Shown here: positions 24,368 to 32,864 of the stretch, piece after piece
How the letters are laid out: each line of letters begins with the position of its first letter
Numbering within the stretch: the first letter of the stretch is position 1
Assembly (NCBI GenBank): GCA_943370595.1
Contig: CALRRO020000001.1
Coordinates: 496,001 to 560,000, forward strand
Direction of reading: 5' to 3'
Length of the DNA: 64,000 bases
From: Piscinibacter sp943370595
Lineage (GTDB): Bacteria > Pseudomonadota > Gammaproteobacteria > Burkholderiales > Burkholderiaceae_C
The notes under the pieces: model-generated
Seen by the model: only the letters and a program-made list of their open reading frames with translations
Database searches by the model: none
Told to the model about the DNA's origin: nothing
Made by a program: the position numbers and the translations under genes

Positions 24368-24414
24368 GTCTGTGCGCTGTCGAACACAGGGTTCTCCGCT
24401 CGGAGGTCTATAGT
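24368..24414 (+). promoter_or_regulatory. Palindrome-type promoter of Crp/Fnr copy 2
   Basis: GTCTGTGCG-CTGT-CGAACACAG at 24368-24389 and TATAGT at 24409-24414. Here the distal rather than the proximal arm is the perfect one, unlike the other sites. The palindrome centre is 30.5 bp upstream of the -10, giving a start near 24420 and a 62-base leader. Confidence 0.65.
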
Positions 24415-24481
24415 GGCTGCACGGTCCGAGGGTGACCGGCATGCGGCAATCCGGCCGACCACCCAGACCAGGAGCCGACCG

Positions 24482-25201
24482 ATGACGACACCCACCGAGC
24501 CGCGGATGAACCACCTGCTGGCGGCGCTGTCGCCAGAAGAATGGGATCACTGGCAGCCGCAGCTGGAATGGGTGCACATGCCGCTGGGCCAGGTGCTGTA
24601 CGAATCGGGGGCGACGCTCAAGCACGCCTACTTTCCGACCACGGCCATCGTCTCGCTGCTGTACGTGATGGAAAACGGTGCGTCGGCCGAGATCGCGGTG
24701 GCCGGCAACGAGGGCATGGTGGGCATCTCGCTGTTCATGGGCGGCGGCTCCACGCCCAGCCGCGCCGTGGTGCAGAGCGCCGGCGAGGGCTACCGCATCC
24801 GCTCGCCGTTCATCAAGACCGAATTCGATCGCGCCGGCGCAGTGATGCACTTGCTGCTGCGCTACACGCAGGCGCTGATCACGCAGATGTCGCAGACGGC
24901 GGTTTGCAACCGCCACCACTCTCTCGACCAGCAGCTGTGCCGCTGGCTGCTGCTCAGCCTGGACCGATTGCAAGGCAACGAACTGGTGATGACGCAGGAG
25001 CTGATCGCCAACATGCTCGGCGTGCGCCGCGAAGGTGTGACCGAAGGTGCGCTGCGCCTGCAGGCCGCCGGGCTGATCCGCTACGCGCGTGGCCACATCA
25101 GGGTGCTCGACCGGCCCGGCCTCGAGGCGCGCACCTGCGAGTGCTACGCGGTGGTGAAGAAAGAGTACGACCGCCTGCTGCCCGAGACCCTGACCCCCTG
25201 A
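24482..25201 (+). CDS. Crp/Fnr-type transcriptional regulator, copy 2
   Basis: 239 residues. Beta-roll sensor domain (about 20-125) with VAGNEGMVGISLFMGGGSTPSRAVVQ. A long dimer helix carries CNRHHSLDQQLCRWLLLSLDRL. A winged helix-turn-helix follows (about 170-200) with LGVRREGVTEGALRL. Aligned with E. coli CRP, the recognition helix keeps the Arg and Glu corresponding to R180/E181 but has Glu where CRP has R185. C-x-C-Y (TCECY, 219-222) lies near the end. Fnr-type iron-sulphur cysteines at the N terminus are absent. A palindrome promoter directly upstream suggests autoregulation. The effector is unknown. Confidence 0.87.
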   Translation: MTTPTEPRMNHLLAALSPEEWDHWQPQLEWVHMPLGQVLYESGATLKHAYFPTTAIVSLLYVMENGASAEIAVAGNEGMVGISLFMGGGSTPSRAVVQSAGEGYRIRSPFIKTEFDRAGAVMHLLLRYTQALITQMSQTAVCNRHHSLDQQLCRWLLLSLDRLQGNELVMTQELIANMLGVRREGVTEGALRLQAAGLIRYARGHIRVLDRPGLEARTCECYAVVKKEYDRLLPETLTP

Positions 25202-25348
25202 AGGTCCGTCGCCTCGGGGCGCCGTGCGAAGGCCCGGCCGCAGCCATCTGGCGACTGCGCGGCGGCTGCCGCGACACCCTGCCGTGTAAAGATGCCCTTA
25301 CCGTGCGTTACCGCATGGACGGCGAACCGGCAACTGGGTGAGCTACTC

Positions 25349-25370
25349 TTAAGTGGTCCAGCGCACAGAC
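25349..25370 (+). promoter_or_regulatory. Partial palindrome site upstream of the GH5 gene
   Basis: TTAAGTGGT-CCAG-CGCACAGAC. The right arm is perfect and the left arm is degenerate. No TANNNT box occurs at the usual distance (25389-25394 is GACCCG), so promoter function is doubtful. The rest of the 281-bp gap (25202-25482) holds nothing else I can identify. Confidence 0.4.
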
Positions 25371-25482
25371 GGATCTCCGATCTGGCGCGACCCGCCCCCA
25401 AGCAGCCGCTCACCACCGCGTGATTGCGAGCAAAGGGTCCCACCCCTGCATCGATACCGCAATCCCCGAGGGAGGCGCAGCC

Positions 25483-27231
25483 ATGTCCGCCAGTCTTCTT
25501 GCCCGAGCGTGCCGCACGCTCGGTGCCCTTGTCATGTCACTTTCCGCCGCGCACGCACTGGCCGCGGGCTACACCACGCAGGCCGGCCGCATCCTCGATC
25601 CATCGGGTCAGGAACTGCAGGTCCGCGGCGTCAGCCACTACGGCTTCAACGCGCTGATCCTGCAGCCGCAGTTCCTCTGGGCGATGGGCTGGAAGCAGCA
25701 GATCGCTCAGATGAAGAGCCTGGGCTTCAACGCCATCCGCCTGCCCTTCGTGCCCGACACGCTCTACAACAAGACGCCGGTCGACCAGCTCAGCTATATC
25801 GACGCGCGGCTCAACCCTGAGCTGATCGGCAAGACGCCGCTGCAGGCGCTGGACCTGTGGATGGCCGAGGCCGACCGCCAGGGCATGCATGTGATGCTCG
25901 ACTTCCACAGCGTGTCGATGCAGCGGCAGTACCCGCACTGGTTCGTCTCCAACCCGGCGGACTACGGCCTCATCTACAACCGCAAGGCCTACACCAAGGC
26001 CAACTGGCTGCGCGACCTCGCCTTCGTCGCGAAGCGTTATGCCGGGCTGCCGCACTTCTTCGCGATCGACGTCTACAACGAGCCCAACGGCGTCGTGCGC
26101 TGGAGCAACGGCGACCCGAACATGAGCAACCCGGCCTACTTCTGGAAGCCGGCTGCCGAAGCGGCCGCCGCCGCGGTGCTGGCGGCCAACCCGAAGCTGC
26201 TGATCTTCGTGCAGGGCATCAACGGCAACTTCGACGGGCGCGAGAAGACCAACATCGCGATGAACTGGGGCGAGGACTTCCAGCCGCAGGCCTACCAGCC
26301 GCTGAACATCCCGGCCGACAAGCTGGTGCTGTCGCCACACACCTACGGGCCGGACGTGTACGCGAAGTCTTCGTTCGGCGCGGCCAACTACCCGGCCAAC
26401 CTGGCGGCCGACTGGGAGACGCTGTTCGGCCAGTTCGCGCAGAAACACCCGGTCGTGCCCGGCGAGTGGGGCGGCAAGTACGGCAACGGCACCGGCGGGC
26501 AGGCCGACGTGGTGTGGCAGAACGCCTTCGTCGACTACCTGATCGCCAAGGGCGTGCGCAACAGCTTCTACTGGTGCTACACGCCCAACAGCGGCGACAC
26601 CGGCGGCATCCTCGACGACCAGCTCAAGGTGCGGACCGACAAGATGGCGCTGCTGAACCGGCTGTGGGGTGGCAGTGCCATCGTGACGCCTTCGCTGACG
26701 CCGCCGCCGACGACTACGCCCGCGCCCGCGCCGTCACCGGCGCCAGTCAGCGGTGTGCTGGGCATCGCCAGTTTCCTGCCCGCCGCCGGCCCGGTGGGCA
26801 CGCTGGTCACGCTCAACGGCAGCGGCTTCGCAGCCACGCAGCAGGTCTGGGTCGGCGAGGTGAAGAACGCGCAGTTCACCGTGGTCAGCGATGCGCAGCT
26901 GACGGTGACGATTCCCCCGGGCGTGGCCAGCGGAGCCATCGGCATCCTCACCGGCACGCAGGCGGCCTTCACCGCCAGCTGGTTCAGCGTGACCGGCGGC
27001 ACGGCCACCGGCGCGGCGCCCGACGAGCCCGGCGCTGAAGACCCGGTGGCGGCTGCGCCGGACACGGCCAGTGGTGCCGGGGCGAACGACCCGGGCGCCG
27101 GCGGCGGCGCCTTCGAGCCGGCCTACGGCGCCGCGTTGCTGGCCGCGGTGCTGCTGCTGGCCCGGCGTCGCCAGCCGCTTTCGGCGACACGCCGACCGAG
27201 GGCGATGCCGGGCCGCTCCACCGAGGCATAG
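25483..27231 (+). CDS. Secreted GH5 endoglucanase with IPT/TIG domain and C-terminal anchor-like tail
   Basis: 582 residues. A signal peptide ends near ALAAG. The GH5 barrel (about 30-395) includes RGVSHYGFN, GFNAIRLPF, acid/base E200 in VYNEP and nucleophile E328 in PGEWGG. A Pro/Thr-rich linker precedes an IPT/TIG-like domain (about 425-505: SFLPAAGPVGTLVTLNGSGF). The end has Gly-rich AGGGAFEP, a hydrophobic stretch (AALLAAVLLLARRR) and basic residues, as in C-terminal sorting signals such as GlyGly-CTERM. GGGAGG precedes the ATG. The enzyme probably cleaves beta-1,4-glucan or the locus polysaccharide. The last 109 bases overlap the convergent acyltransferase gene. Confidence 0.88.
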   Translation: MSASLLARACRTLGALVMSLSAAHALAAGYTTQAGRILDPSGQELQVRGVSHYGFNALILQPQFLWAMGWKQQIAQMKSLGFNAIRLPFVPDTLYNKTPVDQLSYIDARLNPELIGKTPLQALDLWMAEADRQGMHVMLDFHSVSMQRQYPHWFVSNPADYGLIYNRKAYTKANWLRDLAFVAKRYAGLPHFFAIDVYNEPNGVVRWSNGDPNMSNPAYFWKPAAEAAAAAVLAANPKLLIFVQGINGNFDGREKTNIAMNWGEDFQPQAYQPLNIPADKLVLSPHTYGPDVYAKSSFGAANYPANLAADWETLFGQFAQKHPVVPGEWGGKYGNGTGGQADVVWQNAFVDYLIAKGVRNSFYWCYTPNSGDTGGILDDQLKVRTDKMALLNRLWGGSAIVTPSLTPPPTTTPAPAPSPAPVSGVLGIASFLPAAGPVGTLVTLNGSGFAATQQVWVGEVKNAQFTVVSDAQLTVTIPPGVASGAIGILTGTQAAFTASWFSVTGGTATGAAPDEPGAEDPVAAAPDTASGAGANDPGAGGGAFEPAYGAALLAAVLLLARRRQPLSATRRPRAMPGRSTEA

Positions 27232-28322
27232 CCTGCGGCCGCCGCCAGCACGAGCAGCAGGGTGCAGGCCACGCCCACCGTCCAGTGGGCGGTCGTCGAG
27301 GTCAGCGCGAACGCGGCCACCGGCTCGATCGCCCACACCGCGGTCAGCGCCAGCCCCTGCATCAGGTAGAGGCTGTAGCTGATCGCACCGAGGCGCTGTG
27401 CCGCGCGCGTGGCGAGCAGGCCGAACAGCGTCGCGCCCGCGCAGACGGCGTGGAAGAACACGCCGAGCAGCAAGGCGGTGCCGCTGCCGTAGCCGCTGCC
27501 GGGCGCCGCGAACGCCGCCGCGAGGCACAGCGCCGCCACGTACGAGCCAGCCAGCGGCGGCCAGGTCCAGGCCGGCCGCAGATGGCGCACCGAGGCCACC
27601 GCCATGCCGATGGCGAACAGCGCGGCGAAGCCGAGCGCATCGACCTGGCCCAGGCGCTTGCCGGCCAGGGCGAGCAGCAGCAGCACCAGCACCACGCCGA
27701 GGTGCCAGCGCGATCGTGCCGCGACGGCCACCACCGGCAGCAGCGCGTAGAAGGCCCACTCGTACCAGAGCGTCCAGGTGACGCCGGCGAGCACGTGCCG
27801 TGCCGCCTGGCCGTTGACGTCGGGCTGGGTATCGATCAGGCCGATCGCGAGCCACTGCAGCACGGCGCTCAGCACGTCCAGCGGCGGTTCGCGCAGCGTG
27901 AAGCCGCTGCGGGCGAAGACCACCGCCAGCATCGCGACCACCACCACCAGGTACATCGGGCCGATGCGGAACAGCCGGCCGATGTAGAGCCGCCGCCAGC
28001 CCGGGTGGCCCCGGGTGCGCAGCAGCCGCGTCCAGAACAGGAAGCCGGTGACCATGAAGAACAACGACACGCCGACTGGCCCGAGCGCGCGCATCACGCG
28101 CGACTCCGGCAGGCTCCACGCACCGGTGGCCAGGAAGCCCGGCAGCATCGCCAGGTGGTAGGCGAACACCGCCAGCGCGAGGAAGCCACGCAGGCCGTCG
28201 AGCGTCGACACGCGCACGGCCGTGGACGGTGGCTCGTCGAGGGCGCGAAACAGCGGCAGCGAGACGAACGCCATGGCAGCAGCCATCAGCGCCAGCGTGG
28301 CCCAGGGTGCGAGCGCGGTCAT
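27123..28322 (-). CDS. Acyltransferase 3 (OafA/ExoZ-like) membrane protein
   Basis: 399 residues, about ten membrane helices. Family marks are the TLDGLRGFLALAVFAYHL region (His in the first motif), GPVGVSLFFMVTGFLFWTRL, and RRLYIGRLFRIGPMY. The C-terminal SVERPGIALGRR is also typical. Such enzymes O-acetylate (or succinylate) sugars at the membrane, and in this locus probably decorate the exopolysaccharide. ATG 28322 lies in the short gap shared with the divergent bcsZ gene, but the palindrome there has its proximal arm toward bcsZ. The 3' end overlaps the GH5 gene by 109 bp. Confidence 0.87.
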   Translation of the reverse strand: MTALAPWATLALMAAAMAFVSLPLFRALDEPPSTAVRVSTLDGLRGFLALAVFAYHLAMLPGFLATGAWSLPESRVMRALGPVGVSLFFMVTGFLFWTRLLRTRGHPGWRRLYIGRLFRIGPMYLVVVVAMLAVVFARSGFTLREPPLDVLSAVLQWLAIGLIDTQPDVNGQAARHVLAGVTWTLWYEWAFYALLPVVAVAARSRWHLGVVLVLLLLALAGKRLGQVDALGFAALFAIGMAVASVRHLRPAWTWPPLAGSYVAALCLAAAFAAPGSGYGSGTALLLGVFFHAVCAGATLFGLLATRAAQRLGAISYSLYLMQGLALTAVWAIEPVAAFALTSTTAHWTVGVACTLLLVLAAAAGYASVERPGIALGRRVAESGWRRRASSSTAASNAAP

Positions 28323-28332
28323 GCGCGGGTGC

Positions 28333-28378
28333 CTCGGTTCGGCAGCGAACAGACGGCGCCGGCGAGCGTGGCTAGCGT
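28333..28378 (+). promoter_or_regulatory. Palindrome-type promoter of bcsZ (leaderless)
   Basis: CTCGGTTCG-GCAG-CGAACAGAC at 28333-28354, 18 bp, then TAGCGT at 28373-28378. Six bases later is the ATG at 28385. No Shine-Dalgarno sequence is present. Confidence 0.72.
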
Positions 28379-28384
28379 GGCCGC

Positions 28385-29545
28385 ATGACACGCCTCGAGA
28401 CACCACCCCGGCGCCGCGCCGGACGCCGACCTTTCGCGAGGATCGTGCGAGTCGCGCTGCTCGCCGGGGTGCTGAGCGCCGCCTGGACGCATGCCGCGGC
28501 CGCCTCCGACTGGCCGGCCTGGGACGAGTTCGCCGGCCGCTTCATGCAGGCCGACGGCCGCATCGTCGACCTCACCTTCGATCGCAAGAGCACCTCCGAG
28601 GGCCAGTCGTATGCGCTGTTCTTCGCACTCGTCGCCAACGACCGCGCACGCTTCGACACCGTGCTGCGCTGGACTTCCGACAACCTCGCCGAGGGCCAGC
28701 TCGGCGAACGCCTGCCGGCCTGGCTGTGGGGGCTGCGCGAGGACGGTCGCTGGGGCGTGAAGGACACCAACGCCGCCAGCGACGGCGACCTGTGGATCGC
28801 CTACAGCCTGCTCGAGGCAGCGCGGCTGTGGAACGCGCCGCCCTACGCGGCAACCGGCCGCCGCCTGCTGGCGCAGGTGCAGGCCCGGGAGGTCGCGATG
28901 GCCGGCAGCACCGGCCCGGTGTTGTTGTCGGGCCCGGTCGGCTTCGTGCTCGACAAGGGCCGCTTCCGCATCAACCCGAGCTATCTGCCGGGCTTCATGT
29001 TCCGCTATCTCGCACAGGTCGATCCGCAGGGGCCGTGGCAGCCGATCTGGGACGGCTACCTGCGGCTCGCACCGCAGATCTTCAGCGCCGGCGTCGCGCC
29101 CGACAACGTCGTGGTCGACTCGGCCGGCCGCGCGGGGCCGGACAGCGAGGCAGCGCCCTCGGCCAGCTACGACGGCATCCGCGTCTACCTGTGGGCGGGC
29201 ATGTCGGGGCCGGACAGCGAGCCCTTGCGCAAGCGCCTCGCGCCCTTCGCCGCGCTGACGCGGCAGCTCGGTGCGCCGCCGGAGAAGGTCAACCCGCAGA
29301 CCGGCGCGGCGCTGCGCTCCGACTACTCGCCGATCGGCTACTCGGGCGCGATGCTGCCGTTCCTCAGTGCGCTGGGCGACACGGCCGGCGTGGCCCGCCA
29401 GCGCGAGCGCCTGCGCAACGCGCCGCAGAACGCCACGAGCAACTACTACGACCGGGTGCTCGTGCTGTTCGGCACGGGATGGGTCGATGGCCACTACCAC
29501 TTCGATGCTCAGGGGCGGCTGATGCCGCGCTGGTCGGGGCGCTGA
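28385..29545 (+). CDS. bcsZ: GH8 endo-beta-1,4-glucanase (BcsZ-like)
   Basis: 386 residues. After a basic N terminus and a signal peptide (VALLAGVLSAAWTHAAAAS) the GH8 (alpha/alpha)6 barrel contains the catalytic acid Glu in STSEGQSYALFFAL, KDTNAASDGDLWIAYSLLEA with the conserved Asp, NPSYLPGFMFRYLA, and the ASYDGIRVYLW Asp near 260. BcsZ trims nascent cellulose in the periplasm, but no bcsA/bcsB is in the window, so here it may act on the locus polysaccharide. It is transcribed from the palindrome promoter just upstream. The 3' end overlaps the convergent fusion gene by 37 bp. Confidence 0.9.
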   Translation: MTRLETPPRRRAGRRPFARIVRVALLAGVLSAAWTHAAAASDWPAWDEFAGRFMQADGRIVDLTFDRKSTSEGQSYALFFALVANDRARFDTVLRWTSDNLAEGQLGERLPAWLWGLREDGRWGVKDTNAASDGDLWIAYSLLEAARLWNAPPYAATGRRLLAQVQAREVAMAGSTGPVLLSGPVGFVLDKGRFRINPSYLPGFMFRYLAQVDPQGPWQPIWDGYLRLAPQIFSAGVAPDNVVVDSAGRAGPDSEAAPSASYDGIRVYLWAGMSGPDSEPLRKRLAPFAALTRQLGAPPEKVNPQTGAALRSDYSPIGYSGAMLPFLSALGDTAGVARQRERLRNAPQNATSNYYDRVLVLFGTGWVDGHYHFDAQGRLMPRWSGR

Positions 29546-31326
29546 ACGGCCCGCGCGCCGGGGCGCCGCTCGCGCGACGCAATCGCCGGCCGCAGCACGA
29601 CCTCGCTGGCCAGCAGCACGCCGAACACCCGCGGCCCGCGCACCAGGTAGCGGTGCGCCAGCCGGCGCGGGTCCTGCACCAGGCGGTACAGCCACTCCAA
29701 ACCGTGCCGCTGCATCCACGCCGGGGCGCGGCGTTCGTCGCCGGTGAGGAAGTTGATCGAGGCGCCGATGCACAGCGCCAGGCCGCGGGCGCGGCCGCGC
29801 CGTCGTAGCGCCTGGGCCAGCATCTCCTGCTGCGGCGAGCCGACCGCGAGCAGGCAGAAGCGAAACGGACTGTGCGACTCGACGAAACGCAGGCAGTCCT
29901 CGACCGCTGCCGGGTCGTGCACGAAGCCCATCGGCGGGATGAACTGCACCAGCCCGCGCAGGCCGTGGCGCAGCCGCAGTGCGTGGGCCTGTGCCGGGCT
30001 GCCGCCGATCAGCACGATGCGGTCGTCCGGCACGACGACCTTGCGCAGCAGCGCCGCGGTCAGGTCGCTGCCCGGACACACCGGCAGTTCCAGCCCGCGC
30101 GTCAGGCGCAACAGCCGGGCGACGAAGCGGCTGTCCAGCAGCACGAAGGCCGCCTGGTCGTACAGGTCGCGGAACGAAGGCTCGTCGTGCAGGCGGATCA
30201 GGTGGTCGGCATTCGGGGTGACCACGTAGCCGTAGCGCTGCTGGCCGAAGTGCGCAGCCTGGTGGGTGAAGCCGGCGAGGTCGTAGGCATCGATGCTCAC
30301 GCGGCGCGCTGACTCGCGGCCAGCAGACGGCGTGCGCGGGGCCGGTCGCGCACGGCGCAGCGGTGCGACCAGTGCGCCAAGGGCACCCAGCGCAGCCAGC
30401 GCGAGCAGCAGCACGGTGACGATCCAGCGCGGCAGCAGCGCCTCGCCCGCCTGCAGCACCGCTTCGCCGCGTCGCACCGGCGGCTGCACCAGCAGGCCCA
30501 CCGGCACGTGGCCGCCGACGTAGGCGACGCCGGGCCGCATCAGGTCGGCCTCGAGGTGGCGCGGGCACAGGCCGATCGGCACCGACAGCGTCTTCAGCCG
30601 CGTGAGCACCTGCGGCAGGCGGTGCTCGGCCTGGGCCGGCAGCGCCAGCACGATCCAGTCGATCTTGCGCGTCTGGCCGAGGGCGATCAGGTCCTGCACC
30701 GTGCCGCGCGGCCGCGCCTCGGCGGGCAGCGCGCCTTCGAAGCCATCGTCGAAGACACCGAGCAGGTCGACACCCTGACCGCCGTCGCGGCGCAGTGCAT
30801 GCACCAGCCGCTGCGCTGCCTGGCCCGCACCGACCACGGCGATCACCTCGGCCAGCCGGCCGGCACGCTGCAGGCGCTGCAGTTCGACGGCGAGCAGCAC
30901 GCGCGCGAGGCTGGTCAAGGCCAGAGCGGCCGCCAGCCACGACAGCAGCCAGGCCGTCGGCAAGTCCTGCAATCTGCCGCCCGCGGCCCCCAGGCCCAGC
31001 AGCAGCGCGGCGAAGACGCCGAAGCGCAGGCCGTGCGCGCGCAGCACGGCAGCCAGGCCACCGCGGCTGGCCTCCCTGCCGAAGCGCGGGTCGTACAGCA
31101 CGAACAGCGAGAGCGCCGCCGCGGCCAGCACGGCCGGCCAGAGCAGCTCGGCCGCGGGCCGCGGCGAGGCCAGCCACGCGGCAGCCAGCAGGCACAGCGG
31201 GTCGAGCAGCAGGAACAGCGCCGCGCTCATCGCCAGCAGGTGGTAGCTCAACCGCGCGCGCGGCGAGCCCGGTGCACTGCGGAAGTCGGCGCGGAATGTG
31301 CCCAGGCCGATGGGCTCGGGGTCCAT
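29509..31326 (-). CDS. Fusion of a phosphoglycosyltransferase N-terminal half to a WecG/TagA/CpsF-type glycosyltransferase
   Basis: 605 residues. Residues about 20-320 copy the membrane and nucleotide-binding-like N-terminal half of the neighbouring phosphoglycosyltransferase: LYDPRFG, RLAEVIAVVGAGQAAQRLVHAL, LLGVFDDG, IDWIVLALP and LSVPIGLCP. Where the neighbour continues into its catalytic domain, this protein enters, after its last hydrophobic helix (IVTVLLLALAALGALGALV), a GT26 domain (about 345-590) with YVVTPNADHLIRL, GSDLTAALL, LIGGSPAQAH, FRFCLLAVGSPQQEMLA and a final IGASINFLTG. The GT26 part should add a second sugar to a lipid-linked primer. It starts at ATG 31326, 16 bp downstream of the neighbour's stop, in one operon. 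Confidence 0.85.
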   Translation of the reverse strand: MDPEPIGLGTFRADFRSAPGSPRARLSYHLLAMSAALFLLLDPLCLLAAAWLASPRPAAELLWPAVLAAAALSLFVLYDPRFGREASRGGLAAVLRAHGLRFGVFAALLLGLGAAGGRLQDLPTAWLLSWLAAALALTSLARVLLAVELQRLQRAGRLAEVIAVVGAGQAAQRLVHALRRDGGQGVDLLGVFDDGFEGALPAEARPRGTVQDLIALGQTRKIDWIVLALPAQAEHRLPQVLTRLKTLSVPIGLCPRHLEADLMRPGVAYVGGHVPVGLLVQPPVRRGEAVLQAGEALLPRWIVTVLLLALAALGALGALVAPLRRARPAPRTPSAGRESARRVSIDAYDLAGFTHQAAHFGQQRYGYVVTPNADHLIRLHDEPSFRDLYDQAAFVLLDSRFVARLLRLTRGLELPVCPGSDLTAALLRKVVVPDDRIVLIGGSPAQAHALRLRHGLRGLVQFIPPMGFVHDPAAVEDCLRFVESHSPFRFCLLAVGSPQQEMLAQALRRRGRARGLALCIGASINFLTGDERRAPAWMQRHGLEWLYRLVQDPRRLAHRYLVRGPRVFGVLLASEVVLRPAIASRERRPGARAVQRPDQRGISRP

Positions 31327-31342
31327 CGTGCTGCCGCCGCGA

Positions 31343-32794
31343 TCAGAAGGCATTGGTGCGCTGAAGCACCGCACGCCAGGTCAGCGCGAGGATCTTCAGG
31401 TCCAGCAGCAGCGACCAGTGGTCGATGTAGTGCAGGTCGAGCTCGACACGCCGGGCCAGCTGCGCGGTGGTGTCGGTCGCGCCACGCGCGCCGTGCACCT
31501 GCGCCCAGCCGGTGATGCCGGGCTTGACGCGGTGGCGGTGGGCGTACTGCTCGGTGATGTCGGCGCCGAGTCGCTGCTCGGTGCGCATGTCCACCGCGTG
31601 CGGCCGCGGGCCGACCAGCGACATCGTGCCCTGCAGCACGTTGAAGAGCTGCGGCAGCTCGTCGAGGCTGGCGGCGCGCAGGAAGCGGCCGACGCGGGTG
31701 ACGCGGCTGTCGCCACGCGCGGTCTGCGTCAGCGCCGTGCCGGCGGCGGCCGGGTTCCAGGTCATCGTGCGGAACTTGAAGATGTCGAACTCGCGGTTGT
31801 CCAGCGTGTGGCGGCGCTGGCGGAAGATCACCGGCCCGGGGCTGTCGAGCCGGATGGCCAGTGCGATGACGGCCAGCAGCGGCAGCAGCAGCAGCAGCGT
31901 CAGCAGCGTGCCGAGCAGCAGGTCTTCGGCGCCCTTGGCCACCGCATCCCAGCGGGCGATCGGCCGCGCCACCAGGCGCTGCACGCGCACGCCGCCGGCC
32001 ACTGCGTCGAACACGAACGAAGCGCCTGCCGTGCCGATGTGCTGCGGGCACAGGCCGATGGGCACCGACAGGCCGCGCAGCTGGCGCAGCACGGCGCGCA
32101 GCCGGCTCGGCCGCGACGGCGGCAGGGCGAGCACGATCCAGTCGATGCGGCGCGTGGCCGCCAGGGCGACGAGGCCGGCGATCGAGCCGTTCGTATCGGC
32201 GCCGTCGGCGCCGTCGTCGAATGTGCCCAGCAGGGCGATGCGCTGCGGCCCGGCCTGGCCCAGCGACTGCACCAGGGCCTGCGCCTGCGCACCCGACCCG
32301 ACCACGGCCACCACCTGCGCGAGCCGGCCCTGCCGCTGCAAGCGATCGACCATCCGCGCCACCACCATGCGGGTCAGCGAGGTCAGCAGCAGCGCCGCGA
32401 TCAGCCACGCCGCCACATGCGACGAGCGCAGGCCGACGTCGTCGCCGCCACCGGGCAACAGGATCAATGCCACCAGCCCGGCGGCGACGAGTAGGAAGCG
32501 CAGCAGGTGCGAGCGCAGCAGGCCGAGCAGGCGGCCCCGCTGCGCCGCGGCACCGAAGCCCGGGTCGTAGAGCATGAACGGCGCGAGCATCGCCACCGCC
32601 AGCGTGGCGTGGGCGAGATCGTTCCCGGTCGCGGCTGCCGGGCTCAGCCAGCCGACCAGGCTGCTGAGCAACCACAGCGTGACGAGATCGAACAGCGGCA
32701 GCAGGTCGCTGGCGAGCGACAAGGGGCTGCGGCGGGCGAGCCACGCCGGCGCCGGAGAGCGTGGCGGGCGAAGGGCGCTGGATGAAATGTGCAT
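31343..32794 (-). CDS. Undecaprenyl-phosphate hexose-1-phosphate transferase (WcaJ-like polyprenyl phosphoglycosyltransferase)
   Basis: 483 residues. Four N-terminal membrane helices (about 30-140) and a nucleotide-binding-like domain (VVAVVGSGAQAQALVQSL) precede a further helix and the catalytic domain (about 290-483): DSPGPVIFRQRR, FDIFKFRTM, RVGRFLRAASLDELPQLFNVLQGTMSLVGPRP and KPGITGWAQV. This is the initiating enzyme of repeat-unit assembly on undecaprenyl phosphate. ATG 32794 lies seven bases after a TAGTCT box with no Shine-Dalgarno sequence, so leaderless expression is predicted. ATG 32812 is upstream of the -10 and less likely. Confidence 0.92.
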   Translation of the reverse strand: MHISSSALRPPRSPAPAWLARRSPLSLASDLLPLFDLVTLWLLSSLVGWLSPAAATGNDLAHATLAVAMLAPFMLYDPGFGAAAQRGRLLGLLRSHLLRFLLVAAGLVALILLPGGGDDVGLRSSHVAAWLIAALLLTSLTRMVVARMVDRLQRQGRLAQVVAVVGSGAQAQALVQSLGQAGPQRIALLGTFDDGADGADTNGSIAGLVALAATRRIDWIVLALPPSRPSRLRAVLRQLRGLSVPIGLCPQHIGTAGASFVFDAVAGGVRVQRLVARPIARWDAVAKGAEDLLLGTLLTLLLLLPLLAVIALAIRLDSPGPVIFRQRRHTLDNREFDIFKFRTMTWNPAAAGTALTQTARGDSRVTRVGRFLRAASLDELPQLFNVLQGTMSLVGPRPHAVDMRTEQRLGADITEQYAHRHRVKPGITGWAQVHGARGATDTTAQLARRVELDLHYIDHWSLLLDLKILALTWRAVLQRTNAF

Positions 32795-32801
32795 GTGACG
32801 C

Positions 32802-32847
32802 AGACTAGGCATCGGCACGATCAGCGTCTGTTCGTGAGCGAACTCTG
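32802..32847 (-). promoter_or_regulatory. Palindrome-type promoter of the phosphoglycosyltransferase gene (leaderless)
   Basis: Plus strand GTCTGTTCG-TGAG-CGAACTCTG (32826-32847). On the minus strand proximal CGAACAGAC, 18 bp, TAGTCT (32807-32802), then seven bases to ATG 32794. Confidence 0.72.
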
Positions 32848-32864
32848 TGCGCCAGCGCACAAGG
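32843..32864. promoter_or_regulatory. Middle palindrome of a three-site cluster
   Basis: CTCTGTGCG-CCAG-CGCACAAGG. It has perfect inner half-sites TGTGCG/CGCACA. Its centre is exactly 17 bp from those of the flanking sites. No own -10 box is seen, so it may be an auxiliary site for either direction. Confidence 0.55.

Noticed and set aside
25202..25482. A small RNA or riboswitch in the longest intergenic gap
   Set aside because: Short complementary stretches are present, as expected at this GC content, but no terminator or conserved riboswitch core could be recognised.
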